Source: Methylophaga marina
Lineage (GTDB): Bacteria; Pseudomonadota; Gammaproteobacteria; Nitrosococcales; Methylophagaceae
Assembly: GCF_030296755.1 (NCBI RefSeq)
Contig: NZ_AP027741.1
Span: forward strand, 2,357,475 to 2,421,474
Length of the DNA: 64,000 bases
Direction: 5' to 3'
The translations under genes and the position numbers were made by a program. Positions 9,431 to 18,079 of the stretch are shown here, piece after piece; within the stretch, counting starts at the first letter, position 1, and each line of letters opens with the position of its first letter. The notes beneath the pieces were generated by a model. It worked only from the letters and a program-made list of their open reading frames with translations, was not told where the DNA came from and did no database searches.

Positions 9431-10000
9431 ATGGCAAGTTATAGTACAAATGAATTCAAATCCGGCCTGAAGTTTATGCTTGATGGTGACCCATGCAGCA
9501 TCATCGAAAATGAGTTTGTTAAACCGGGTAAAGGCCAAGCATTTAATCGTGTTAAGTTCCGTAACTTGAAAACTGGCCGAGTGAATGAGCGGACGTTTAA
9601 ATCTGGTGATACGGTTGAAAGTGCTGACGTTATCGAAACCGATCTGGAATATTCATATACCGATGGTGAGTTTTGGTATTTCATGGATCCAACTTCGTTT
9701 GAACAATATGGTGCCGATGCCAATGCCATCAGCGAAAGTAAAGATTGGCTGAAAGAGCAATATGTTTACACCGTGACATTATGGAATGGCACACCGTTAT
9801 TGGTGACTCCGCCTAACTTCGTTAATCTGGCAGTGGTTGAAACCGATCCGGGTGTACGTGGTGATACTTCAGGTGGTGGTGGTAAACCAGCCACACTGGA
9901 AACAGGTGCGGTTGTTCGTGTTCCTCTATTTATTGAAATCGGTGAAGTCCTGAGAGTCGATACCCGCTCTTCATCCTATGTTGAACGCGCAAAAGACTAA
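9431..10000 (+). CDS. efp: Elongation factor P
   Basis: A 189-residue translation factor that relieves ribosome stalling at proline runs. The KOW-like N-terminal domain contains KPGKGQ with Lys34, the residue that EpmA/EpmB modify with beta-lysine. The OB domains end with the typical [19 protein letters not shown]. The ATG at 9431 follows AGAGG and matches the family start; an in-frame ATG at 9368 gives an unrelated extension. Both modifying enzymes flank it, epmB divergently and epmA nine bases downstream. Confidence 0.97.
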   Translation: MASYSTNEFKSGLKFMLDGDPCSIIENEFVKPGKGQAFNRVKFRNLKTGRVNERTFKSGDTVESADVIETDLEYSYTDGEFWYFMDPTSFEQYGADANAISESKDWLKEQYVYTVTLWNGTPLLVTPPNFVNLAVVETDPGVRGDTSGGGGKPATLETGAVVRVPLFIEIGEVLRVDTRSSSYVERAKD

Positions 10001-10008
10001 TACCCACT

Positions 10009-10989
10009 ATGTACGATAAAGACTGGCAACCCTCTGCAAGTCTGGAAAATCTAAAACGACGGGCTCAGTTTCTGACTGAGATCCGTCGTTTTTTTTATCA
10101 GCGAGAGGTGCTGGAAGTCGACACACCCATTCTTTCTCATGCGGCCCCTACAGCACCTTACCTTGATAGCTTTACCACTGATTATATTGCTGCTGGTGGG
10201 CAGAAAAGCTCCTGTTATTTGCACACTTCACCCGAGTTTGCGATGAAACGTCTGTTAGCTGCTGGTCTGGGGGATATGTATCAGATAGCAAAAGTATTTC
10301 GTAATGGTGAGCAGGGCAGGCATCATTCTCCTGAGTTTACGATGCTGGAATGGTATCGCCCCAGCCTGAGTTATCATCAGCTTATGGCGGAAGTGGATGA
10401 TTTATTACAAACCGTGGTTGGCTTATCTCCCGCGGTCAAGATGAACTATCAAACACTGTTTTCACAGTACTTGTCGATTGATGTCACAGATGTTGAGCAA
10501 GATGAACTCAAACAATATGCGCTGTCCAGAATAAAAAGCCTCCCTCAAGACTGGCAAACAGACAAAGACGGTTGGCTGGAGCTATTGATGAGTGAGTTAA
10601 TTGAACCGCAATTAGCCTTGTCTGTTCACCCATATATTATTTATGATTTTCCTGCCTCGCAGGCACAACTGGCAAAACTGCACCGTTCAGAGGAAGGCCA
10701 TATTGTCTCTGCCAGATTTGAGGTCTATGCTCAAGGGCTTGAACTGGCAAATGGTTATGATGAATGCCTGGATGCAGATGAGTTAAGTCAACGATTTGTA
10801 GAAGATAATCTTATCCGACACCAGCAAGGTAAGTCTGCCATGCCGGTTGATAAACATTTACTAGCGGCTATGCAAGCTGGTTTGCCTGCCTGTTGCGGCG
10901 TAGCAATTGGGGTAGATAGATTACTGATGTTAAAACTCGGTGTGCAGCATATTGATGCTGTAAAAAGTTTTACATTTGAGCAGAGTTAA
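10009..10989 (+). CDS. epmA: EF-P--(R)-beta-lysine ligase EpmA
   Basis: A class II lysyl-tRNA synthetase paralogue lacking the anticodon-binding domain, 326 residues long. It attaches (R)-beta-lysine to Lys34 of EF-P using ATP. Class II motifs are visible: the motif 2 region FRNGEQGRHHSPEFTMLEWY and the motif 3 GVAIGVDRLLML. It begins eight bases after the efp stop and is surely co-transcribed with it. Confidence 0.95.
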   Translation: MYDKDWQPSASLENLKRRAQFLTEIRRFFYQREVLEVDTPILSHAAPTAPYLDSFTTDYIAAGGQKSSCYLHTSPEFAMKRLLAAGLGDMYQIAKVFRNGEQGRHHSPEFTMLEWYRPSLSYHQLMAEVDDLLQTVVGLSPAVKMNYQTLFSQYLSIDVTDVEQDELKQYALSRIKSLPQDWQTDKDGWLELLMSELIEPQLALSVHPYIIYDFPASQAQLAKLHRSEEGHIVSARFEVYAQGLELANGYDECLDADELSQRFVEDNLIRHQQGKSAMPVDKHLLAAMQAGLPACCGVAIGVDRLLMLKLGVQHIDAVKSFTFEQS

Positions 10990-11053
10990 CGCATGAATGT
11001 GAGTAACCCCATACTCAGAAATTAAACCTATTTTCGAATAGAGGGTCATTGAA

Positions 11054-11989
11054 ATGGCTGACGATAGAATGACATCCCAAGATTCAGGTGTTTACAAAAC
11101 ATTATTAGAATCGACTAAAGCTATTCCCTGGCGCATTGACTGGAAAACCATGTGTTTTACTTACATCGGACCACAAATAGAGAAGTTATTGGGGTGGTCG
11201 GTAGAAAGCTGGCAAACAGTTAATGAGTGGGCTGAAAGAATGCATCCAGAAGATCAGCAATCGGTGGTGGATTTCTGTGTGGCGCAATCCAAAGCCGGTG
11301 TTGATCACGAAGCTGATTATCGGGCACTGACAAAAGATGGTCACTATGTATGGATTCGAGATGTGGTACATGTCGTCAGAGACCAACAAGGCGAAGTCGA
11401 AGCGCTAATCGGTTTTATGTTCGATATTACTGAACGTAAAGAAACTGAACAAAAGTTACTGGATTTGCAAAAAGAGCTGGAAGAGCTTTCTTTTAAAGAT
11501 GGTCTGACTGGTGTACCTAACCGACGCATGTTAGACAAAGTATTCGAAGAAGAATGGATGACGGCCAGACGCCATCAGCAACCGCTTTCTTTGCTGGTCA
11601 TGGATATTGATTTTTTTAAACAATACAACGACTGCTATGGTCATATTCAGGGAGATGATTGTTTAAAACAGGTCGCCCAGGCACTCTCCTCGGCGGCAAC
11701 GCGTTCTAGAGACTTTTTTGCTCGTTTTGGCGGTGAGGAATTTGTGATGTTACTGCCAGAAACAGACGCTAGTGCCGCAATAAAAATTGCTGAACGCTGC
11801 CAGCAATTAATGATGAAATTACAAATCAGCCATCAGGATTCTGAGGTTTCACAACTGCTGACTATCAGTATAGGCCTAGGAACGATTGTTCCCAGCCCTA
11901 AAGATGAAATTGTCGACTTTGTAGAGCAAGTCGATCAGGCGCTTTATCGTGCAAAAGAGTGTGGTCGTAACCGTGTAAAGACAGCTTAA
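11054..11989 (+). CDS. PAS-GGDEF diguanylate cyclase
   Basis: A cytoplasmic sensor (311 aa) with an N-terminal PAS fold (about residues 15-135; it contains the PAS_3-type IGPQIEKLLGW and GFMFDITERK). A short linker helix and a GGDEF domain (about 145-310) follow. The active site is GGEEF (226-230). An RxxD inhibitory site (RSRD, 217-220) sits five residues upstream, so c-di-GMP product inhibition is likely. No membrane segment or signal peptide is seen. The signal sensed by the PAS domain is unknown. It stands alone: epmA ends 64 bases upstream and the TRAP genes converge on it. Confidence 0.92.
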   Translation: MADDRMTSQDSGVYKTLLESTKAIPWRIDWKTMCFTYIGPQIEKLLGWSVESWQTVNEWAERMHPEDQQSVVDFCVAQSKAGVDHEADYRALTKDGHYVWIRDVVHVVRDQQGEVEALIGFMFDITERKETEQKLLDLQKELEELSFKDGLTGVPNRRMLDKVFEEEWMTARRHQQPLSLLVMDIDFFKQYNDCYGHIQGDDCLKQVAQALSSAATRSRDFFARFGGEEFVMLLPETDASAAIKIAERCQQLMMKLQISHQDSEVSQLLTISIGLGTIVPSPKDEIVDFVEQVDQALYRAKECGRNRVKTA

Positions 11990-12055
11990 ACAAGCTCATC
12001 ATATAACGTGATTTTTAATTTGCTCAACAACTCCCCTAAAAAACATCAATCACAT

Positions 12056-13363
12056 TTACTTTGACATCATCTCAGGCAACCACAGGCTAATTTGCGGAAA
12101 GGCAATGATTAAGCCTAAAACAATCACTTGTATCACGACAAATGGCACGATACCGCGATAGATGGATTCCAGTTTTAAAGTGGGTGGTGCGCTGGCTTTC
12201 AAGTAAAACAGTGAAAAGCCGAATGGCGGTGTCAAAAAAGAGGTTTGTAAGTTCAATGCTATCAATAAAGCAAACCACAATGGATCAATGCCCATATGTA
12301 TGGCAACGGGGGCAATGACCGGGACGACAATAAAACAAATTTCAATAAAGTCCAGAAAAAAGCCTAAGAAGAAGATAAGCAACATACTGACTACAAGAAA
12401 GGTCCATTTCCCACCGGGTAACGCAGTAAAGAGGTCGAGAATGAGCTTATCACCACCCATACCGACAAAGACCAGACCGAATGCGGTCGCGCCTATAAAA
12501 ATAATAAATACCATGCTGGTTAGGCGAGTCGTGCGTTGAAGTGCTTCGCGTAAGTTATTCAGGTTCATACGTCGATGGATGGCGGCCAGTACAATCGCGC
12601 CTAACGCACCCACAGCAGCGGACTCAGTCGGCGATGCAATACCAAAGAAAATAGAGCCCAGCACGGCTAGAATTAATAATAGTGGTGGTACAAGGCTTTT
12701 AATGACACTGAAAAGTAAGTCTGGTGATTGATTAGCGAGGCTTTTGATGGCGGGCGCAGATTCAGGGTGGCGCCAAGCTGTCCAGACAACATAAAGAATG
12801 TAGGCCAAAATCAGCATCGCTCCCGGTACAGCCGCTGCCATAAATAGTTCACCCTCAGGCACACCAACAACATCACCTAACAGGATAAGAATAATACTAG
12901 GAGGAATAATCTGACCTAAGGTACCAGAAGCGGCAATAGTGCCACTGGCAAGCGCTGGTGAATAACCACGTTTAAGCATGGATGGCAAAGCAATAACCGT
13001 CATGGTGACGACTGAAGCGCCCACCACGCCAGTGGTGGCTGCAAGCAAAGCACCGACCACAACCACCGAAATAGCCAGGCCACCACGCAAGCTGCCAAAT
13101 AGCCTGCCCATAGTGTCCAGTAATTCTTCTGCTATACCTGATTTTTCCAGGATAACGCCCATGAATACGAATAACGGAACAGCCAATAAAGTGAAGTTCG
13201 TCATAATGCCCCAGATGCGGAGCGGTAGCAGGCTGAAAAATTCGATACCTAGGAAAACGGTACCAAAGCCAAGAGCAATGGCACCTAGAGTAAAAGCTAC
13301 CGGGTAGCCGATTAACAGCAGTAAAAATAAAACCAGAAACATGGCCAGAGCCCAATATTCCAT
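12056..13363 (-). CDS. dctM: TRAP transporter large permease subunit (DctM family)
   Basis: The large membrane subunit of a tripartite ATP-independent periplasmic transporter, 435 residues with about 12 hydrophobic segments. Family features include the GYPVAFTLGAIALGFG opening, the GVVGASVVTMTVIALPSM region and PPFGFSLFYLK near the end. It drives ion-coupled uptake of an organic acid or similar solute. The ATG shares one base with the stop of the small-subunit gene. No DctP binding protein gene is adjacent, so the substrate cannot be inferred from context. Confidence 0.9.
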   Translation of the reverse strand: MEYWALAMFLVLFLLLLIGYPVAFTLGAIALGFGTVFLGIEFFSLLPLRIWGIMTNFTLLAVPLFVFMGVILEKSGIAEELLDTMGRLFGSLRGGLAISVVVVGALLAATTGVVGASVVTMTVIALPSMLKRGYSPALASGTIAASGTLGQIIPPSIILILLGDVVGVPEGELFMAAAVPGAMLILAYILYVVWTAWRHPESAPAIKSLANQSPDLLFSVIKSLVPPLLLILAVLGSIFFGIASPTESAAVGALGAIVLAAIHRRMNLNNLREALQRTTRLTSMVFIIFIGATAFGLVFVGMGGDKLILDLFTALPGGKWTFLVVSMLLIFFLGFFLDFIEICFIVVPVIAPVAIHMGIDPLWFALLIALNLQTSFLTPPFGFSLFYLKASAPPTLKLESIYRGIVPFVVIQVIVLGLIIAFPQISLWLPEMMSK

Positions 13364-13911
13364 TATTTAGACTCCTTAAAGCAGATAAACTGTAAATTTT
13401 TCAATATTTCTGCAAGGCCTTGCATCATAATCAAGACAAACGCGGCTAATATCGCGCCTTTTAGAATAAACCGATAGGGTAGCCCTCCCGGGTCTGGTGA
13501 GCCTTCATTGTAAAAAAACGCATTCTCCGCAAAGGGCCATGCTGTCATCACAATCATGATGCTGAAGGGAAACAAAAATAGTAGGGTGCCGAGTAATGAT
13601 ATCCAAGCGCGGCCAGTGTCACTGATAAACCGGCTATGATAAAGAATATCGACGCGGACATGGGCGTCATGGCGAAGGGTATATGCACCACCCAGTAAAA
13701 AAACCAGAGCAAACAGATGCCACTCCAATTCTTGCAGTGCGACAGAGCCATAGTTGAACAAATAGCGCATGGCGACGTCATAACAGATGAGAATGACCAT
13801 AGCTAACACCAGCCATGAAACCATCCGGCCGGTCAGATCAATAAAGTTTTCAATCGCGTTAATGACGGGCTCAATGAGTGTCTTCATGTTGATTTTATCT
13901 ATCTTTGCCAC
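13363..13911 (-). CDS. dctQ: TRAP transporter small permease subunit (DctQ family)
   Basis: A 182-residue, four-segment membrane protein of the DctQ type. It has the usual VSWLVLAMVILICYDVAMRY first helix and the WHLFALVFLLGGAYTLRHDAHVRVDI block. It is translated from a GTG at 13911; an ATG at 13887 (MKTLIEP) is an equally possible start, since neither has a clear ribosome site. It is coupled to dctM downstream. A periplasmic DctP partner is not encoded in this window. Confidence 0.85.
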   Translation of the reverse strand: MAKIDKINMKTLIEPVINAIENFIDLTGRMVSWLVLAMVILICYDVAMRYLFNYGSVALQELEWHLFALVFLLGGAYTLRHDAHVRVDILYHSRFISDTGRAWISLLGTLLFLFPFSIMIVMTAWPFAENAFFYNEGSPDPGGLPYRFILKGAILAAFVLIMMQGLAEILKNLQFICFKESK

Positions 13912-14036
13912 AATTAAATAAGTGTCCCATAAATCACGTTTGAGCTCTAGTTGTCTCTAATAATGTGAAAATGCGTTCACCAGATAAAAGCGGAAGTGAT
14001 AAAGTTAAATGTGAACTGATACCAAGGAGAGAAGAT

Positions 14037-14357
14037 ATGGATAATGAACAACTTAAAGAAAATATGAGTAACAAAAATCAATGGACACGCATCATTTACA
14101 TGGTGCTGTTTGCCATTATTTTGTATTTAAGCATGATGGTTGTCTGGCTTGTTGTGCTGGTTCAGTTGCTGTTTGCCCTCATCACAGGTAAGCCGAATCA
14201 GGATATCGCTGATTTTGCAGCTGATCTATCTCAATATGTGTATCGTGTGGTGGCATTTTTAACCTACACCAGTGAACACCGTCCTTTTCCATTTAATGAC
14301 TGGAAAAGTAATGCGTTTCAACCTGAGGTGAGACCTGATAAAGATGACACCCTCTAA
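14037..14357 (+). CDS. DUF4389 membrane protein
   Basis: A small protein (106 aa) with two hydrophobic stretches (about residues 20-52), resembling DUF4389 proteins, whose function is unknown. The ATG at 14037 is chosen over the in-frame ATG at 13965 because AAGGAGAG lies at ideal spacing before it. The segment GKPNQDIADFAADLSQYVYR followed by FLTYTSEHRPFPF is typical of the family. It is divergent from the TRAP genes and 47 bases ahead of yaaA. Confidence 0.72.
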   Translation: MDNEQLKENMSNKNQWTRIIYMVLFAIILYLSMMVVWLVVLVQLLFALITGKPNQDIADFAADLSQYVYRVVAFLTYTSEHRPFPFNDWKSNAFQPEVRPDKDDTL

Positions 14358-14404
14358 CTCGCTGACATTTTTAACTTAATTATTTGAATTGATCAGGAAA
14401 ATTT

Positions 14405-15175
14405 ATGCTGACCGTTATTTCTCCGGCAAAAACCTTAGATTTTGATACGCCACCCACAACACAAAAACACTCACAACCCCGATTTTTATCTCACTCACAA
14501 GAACTGATTGACACCTTGCGTCAAATGAGTACAGCAGATATTGCCAGTCTGATGAAACTCAGTGATAAGCTAGCCGGGTTGAATGTAGCAAGATATGAGA
14601 CCTGGCAAACGCCTTTTAGTCTTGATAATGCAAAACAGGCCGTACTGGCTTTTCAAGGGGATGTTTATACCGGTCTCGATGCAGAAACGCTTGATGAAAA
14701 GCAGCTGACATTTGCACAAAAGCATCTCAGAATTTTGTCTGGTTTATACGGTGTATTGAAACCTTTGGACCTGATTCAGCCTTATCGTCTTGAGATGGGG
14801 ACTAAATTAGACAATGCAAAAGGTAAAGATCTCTATGCTTTTTGGGGTAGTGACATTCGTCAATCATTACAAGCTGAAGATGCCATGCAGGATGAGGTGC
14901 TGATTAATCTCGCTTCGAATGAATACTTTAAAGCAGTTGAAGCAAAAAAATTAAAGGCTCGAATCATTACACCCGTGTTTAAAGACTGGAAAAATGGTCA
15001 GTACAAAATGATCAGTTTTTATGCAAAAAAAGCACGAGGTATGATGAGTCGTTACATCATTGAGCATGAGTTACAAGATCCTTATAGAATTAAGGATTTT
15101 GACACTGATGGCTATCGTTTCAGTGCCGATATGTCAAAAAAAGATGAATGGGTATTTATTCGACACCAAGAATAA
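14405..15175 (+). CDS. yaaA: Peroxide stress protein YaaA
   Basis: A YaaA (DUF328/UPF0246) family protein of normal length (256 aa). It opens with [13 protein letters not shown] and contains [22 protein letters not shown] and the K-rich [11 protein letters not shown] segment of the family. In E. coli YaaA lowers free intracellular iron during peroxide stress and binds DNA; the same role is inferred here. A weak AGGAAAA ribosome site precedes the ATG. The next gene, a membrane diguanylate cyclase, starts 41 bases later and may be on the same transcript. Confidence 0.93.
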   Translation: MLTVISPAKTLDFDTPPTTQKHSQPRFLSHSQELIDTLRQMSTADIASLMKLSDKLAGLNVARYETWQTPFSLDNAKQAVLAFQGDVYTGLDAETLDEKQLTFAQKHLRILSGLYGVLKPLDLIQPYRLEMGTKLDNAKGKDLYAFWGSDIRQSLQAEDAMQDEVLINLASNEYFKAVEAKKLKARIITPVFKDWKNGQYKMISFYAKKARGMMSRYIIEHELQDPYRIKDFDTDGYRFSADMSKKDEWVFIRHQE

Positions 15176-15216
15176 ATTGACATGTGAGTTAAATGATAGC
15201 GTCAAGGAAGATAAAA

Positions 15217-16620
15217 ATGCGCTTGCAGTATGTATTGTTATTTGGGTGTTTCATATTACTGCAGGCGCCGGTTAATGCTCAGTCTGAACTCATATTAACG
15301 CAGACTGAGCAGAATTTTATTGACTCAATAGATGAAATTCATCTGTGCACCGACCCCGACTGGATGCCTTATGAGGGGATCGATAAAAACGGCCAGTACA
15401 CAGGCATCATGTCCAGCTTTCATGAATTATGGTCTCAAATGATGGGCAAACCCGTTGTTTTGATTCACACAGATAGCTGGGAACAATCCCTCGCGTTTAT
15501 TAAACAAAAAAAGTGTGATGTTTTATCCAGCGCTCAGGACTTGGCTGAAAGACGCGACTATCTAACCGTTACTAAACCTCATATTCAGTATTCACTAGCT
15601 CTAGCCACTCATCCTGATATTCCTTTCATCATTAACCTTGCTCAGGTCAAAGACAAAAAATTTGTCATGGTGAAAGATTATGCAGCGATTAAATTAATCG
15701 AAAATAATTATCCAGACTTAACTATTATTGAAGTCAATAATGCAGGTGAGGGGCTTAAATTAGTTGAGAAAGGTATGGCGTTTGCCTTTATCGATACTGT
15801 ACCGAGTATCAATTATCAAATGCTGGCTTACGGCGTTTCACATTTAAAAATAAGTGGTGTGCTTGATGAGCACTACGATATGTCGGTGGGAATAAGACGC
15901 GATTTACCTGAACTGTTATCCATTTATAACAAAGCCATTGACGCAACAAATGAGTCTCAGCGTCAGCAGATTATGAATCAATGGTTATCTGTGACGGTGC
16001 AATATGATGCAGATTATAGTTTGGTGTGGAAGCTACTCGCTGGCTTGCTGATTATTCTGGCACTGTCCTTGTATCGCTACCGCGTCATTCACCGTCATAA
16101 TCACGAGCTTCAAGCCGTAAATAAAAAACTGGTCCGTATGTCACAAAATGACCAGTTAACTGGCTTACCTAACCGATACTATTTACACGAAGCATTTGAA
16201 AAAGCCCTACAAACATATCACCGCTATCAGCATCAATTTTCTGTGATCATCATAGATATCGATCATTTCAAAAAAGTGAATGACACATATGGGCATACTG
16301 TTGGCGATGAAGTTATCAAGAAGATTGCTGATATGTTGTCTGATAATTTAAGAGATACTGATATTGTTGGCCGGTGGGGCGGTGAGGAATTTTTAATTGT
16401 CTGTCCTGAAACCGATAATGTGGGGGCAAGAGCGGTAGCGGAGCATATGAGAGAGTTTATTGCGGGTACCGACTTTGGTTTGGAGGCTATACACATCACG
16501 GCAAGCTTCGGTGTCACTGAATATAATGAAAATGAAGCGGTTGATGAATGTATTAAACGTGCCGATATGGCTTTATATCGAGCAAAAGAGCAAGGCAGAA
16601 ATCAAACCATTGTGTTTTGA
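15217..16620 (+). CDS. Membrane diguanylate cyclase with periplasmic SBP_bac_3 sensor
   Basis: The ATG at 15217 is chosen over 15193 because AAGGAAG lies at good spacing before it. This leaves a signal peptide (about residues 1-22), then a periplasmic solute-binding domain of the SBP_bac_3 type (about 28-260; it contains LCTDPDWMPYEGID). One transmembrane helix follows (about 272-290), then a GGDEF domain. The active site is GGEEF (388-392), with an RxxD inhibitory site (RDTD) five residues upstream. It should make c-di-GMP in response to a periplasmic ligand, perhaps an amino acid-like solute. The ligand is not predictable from sequence. Confidence 0.9.
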   Translation: MRLQYVLLFGCFILLQAPVNAQSELILTQTEQNFIDSIDEIHLCTDPDWMPYEGIDKNGQYTGIMSSFHELWSQMMGKPVVLIHTDSWEQSLAFIKQKKCDVLSSAQDLAERRDYLTVTKPHIQYSLALATHPDIPFIINLAQVKDKKFVMVKDYAAIKLIENNYPDLTIIEVNNAGEGLKLVEKGMAFAFIDTVPSINYQMLAYGVSHLKISGVLDEHYDMSVGIRRDLPELLSIYNKAIDATNESQRQQIMNQWLSVTVQYDADYSLVWKLLAGLLIILALSLYRYRVIHRHNHELQAVNKKLVRMSQNDQLTGLPNRYYLHEAFEKALQTYHRYQHQFSVIIIDIDHFKKVNDTYGHTVGDEVIKKIADMLSDNLRDTDIVGRWGGEEFLIVCPETDNVGARAVAEHMREFIAGTDFGLEAIHITASFGVTEYNENEAVDECIKRADMALYRAKEQGRNQTIVF

Positions 16621-16630
16621 TTGAACAATA

Positions 16631-17146
16631 GTGCGACGTTTATTTTTTGCATTATGGCCAGATGAGCTCACCAGAACGAGACTCAAGTTGTTATCTCAAC
16701 AGTGTGATCAGCTTGGGTTGAGAAAATTAAAGCCAAGTAATTTTCACATGACATTGTTTTTTATTGGCAATGTCGAAGAACGACTTGTCACCATTTTGCT
16801 TGAGCGAGCCAAAAATATTCGAGTAACGCCAATATCACTTGAGTTTAACGAGCTGGATTATTGGCCGAAACCAAAAGTATTGTGCCTGACCTGTCAAAGA
16901 CAACCCATGTCTTTATATAACTTGGTGAATGCATTAAATCTGATGATGGCAGATCTACCTATAAGACAGGAAGCTCGTCCATTTCGTGCCCACATCACGC
17001 TAGCAAGAAAAGCAAAAAAACGGCCTCGCATCACATTTAAACCCGTGTCATTAGCAGCTGAATCTTTTGCACTGGTTGAGTCTATATCCACTGAAGATGG
17101 TATCCAGTATCAGGTTATAGAGAGTTGGCCACTTCGTGAGGGATAA
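16631..17146 (+). CDS. thpR: RNA 2',3'-cyclic phosphodiesterase (LigT/ThpR)
   Basis: A 2H-phosphoesterase of 171 residues with both HxTx catalytic motifs, FHMTLFFIG (about residue 38) and AHITLARK (about residue 119). Such enzymes hydrolyse RNA 2',3'-cyclic phosphates and can ligate tRNA halves in vitro. It starts with GTG ten bases after the preceding cyclase stop and ends tail to tail with the tetR-like gene, two bases apart. Confidence 0.9.
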   Translation: MRRLFFALWPDELTRTRLKLLSQQCDQLGLRKLKPSNFHMTLFFIGNVEERLVTILLERAKNIRVTPISLEFNELDYWPKPKVLCLTCQRQPMSLYNLVNALNLMMADLPIRQEARPFRAHITLARKAKKRPRITFKPVSLAAESFALVESISTEDGIQYQVIESWPLREG

Positions 17147-17148
17147 TT

Positions 17149-17796
17149 TTATTTACTTAATGTCGGCTCAGATTGCCAGGTAGCCGATTCAGCAAACCAG
17201 AATTCTTCTTTCACCCCAAGTAAACGATACAAGCCCTCAGGCAGATCTTTTCTCACGGTCGAGATATCAGGCTGAAGATGAGAAAAACTCATCACACCGT
17301 GAATGTAGTTATACATCATCCGGCCTAAGCTTTCTGGTTCTGTTTTATAGTGTAAATAACCCGCAGAGTCCAGTGCTCTAACAAGTGCAATATCATAGTT
17401 AATAGCGGTTTGTGATAGAGAGCGTAAGGCCTCTAACACCATTTCATCATCTGTTCCAATTTGAGCACCCGCATTAAAAAAAGGGCAACCTGGTATGCGT
17501 TTGTTTGGAGTATTGATTTTAGATTTGAAAACGAATTCGATGAGATTTTCGAGTTGTTGAAGTGGGGTGTATAGAGGAGAAAAAACCGCGTCCAGATCAG
17601 CTCTTATCACTTGCCAGTAATAACTTGCTGCTTCACAAAACAAAGAGGCTTTAGACTCGAAGTGGTGATAGAACGCACCTTTAGTGACGCCTGCCTGACG
17701 ACAGATATCATTGACGCCCACACAGTTGTAATTGCTTTGCCAGATCAGCTCCAGTGCTGTGGCTAATAGTCTTTCTCGAGTCTCTGTAACAGACAT
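17149..17796 (-). CDS. TetR-family repressor of the adjacent RND efflux operon
   Basis: A TetR-type regulator (215 aa from the ATG at 17796; the open frame continues upstream to 17892 without family resemblance). The N-terminal helix-turn-helix is typical: VNDICRQAGVTKGAFYHHFESK. The C-terminal ligand domain has no close assignment. The gene is divergent from the efflux operon at 18080. A perfect palindrome with TetR-operator form lies in the pump promoter, so repression of the pump, relieved by a toxic ligand, is the natural inference. Confidence 0.9.
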   Translation of the reverse strand: MSVTETRERLLATALELIWQSNYNCVGVNDICRQAGVTKGAFYHHFESKASLFCEAASYYWQVIRADLDAVFSPLYTPLQQLENLIEFVFKSKINTPNKRIPGCPFFNAGAQIGTDDEMVLEALRSLSQTAINYDIALVRALDSAGYLHYKTEPESLGRMMYNYIHGVMSFSHLQPDISTVRKDLPEGLYRLLGVKEEFWFAESATWQSEPTLSK

Positions 17797-17978
17797 ATAT
17801 GTATAAACCGTTCGTTTAATTGGATAGTATAAATACCGCTTGGTTTGTGTGACAAGAAAAATGGCTGAATAAATCCCTCCTGTTTTTGTCATCAGACATA
17901 TTACATCTACCTTTTTAAGGGGTATGTGGTTGTTTTATATAAAACTTAGTGAAAAGTTGACTATTTTTATCAGCCATA

Positions 17979-18008
17979 TTGACTAGCATACCGGTCGGTA
18001 TGTATTCT
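17979..18008 (+). promoter_or_regulatory. Efflux operon promoter with TetR operator in its spacer
   Basis: TTGACT (17979-17984) and TATTCT (18003-18008) form a sigma-70-like promoter with an 18-base spacer. A perfect palindrome, CATACCG-GT-CGGTATG, fills 17987-18002 inside that spacer. A bound TetR dimer there would block RNA polymerase directly. The element lies between the divergent tetR and adaptor genes. Confidence 0.72.
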
Positions 18009-18079
18009 ATTGCGATTTATCCTGCCAAGGATAGTTTTTATAGGGACCTGCCAGAGCTGTCTGGCTCACGGAGATTTTC

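Noticed and set aside
9380-9538. Longer EpmB start on the minus strand
   Set aside because: It would overlap efp by about 100 bases and does not resemble EpmB.
12288-13307. Plus-strand frames of 83 and 109 codons across dctM
   Set aside because: Their low-complexity T/K/P-rich translations are what antisense reading of a membrane protein gives; dctM is well supported.
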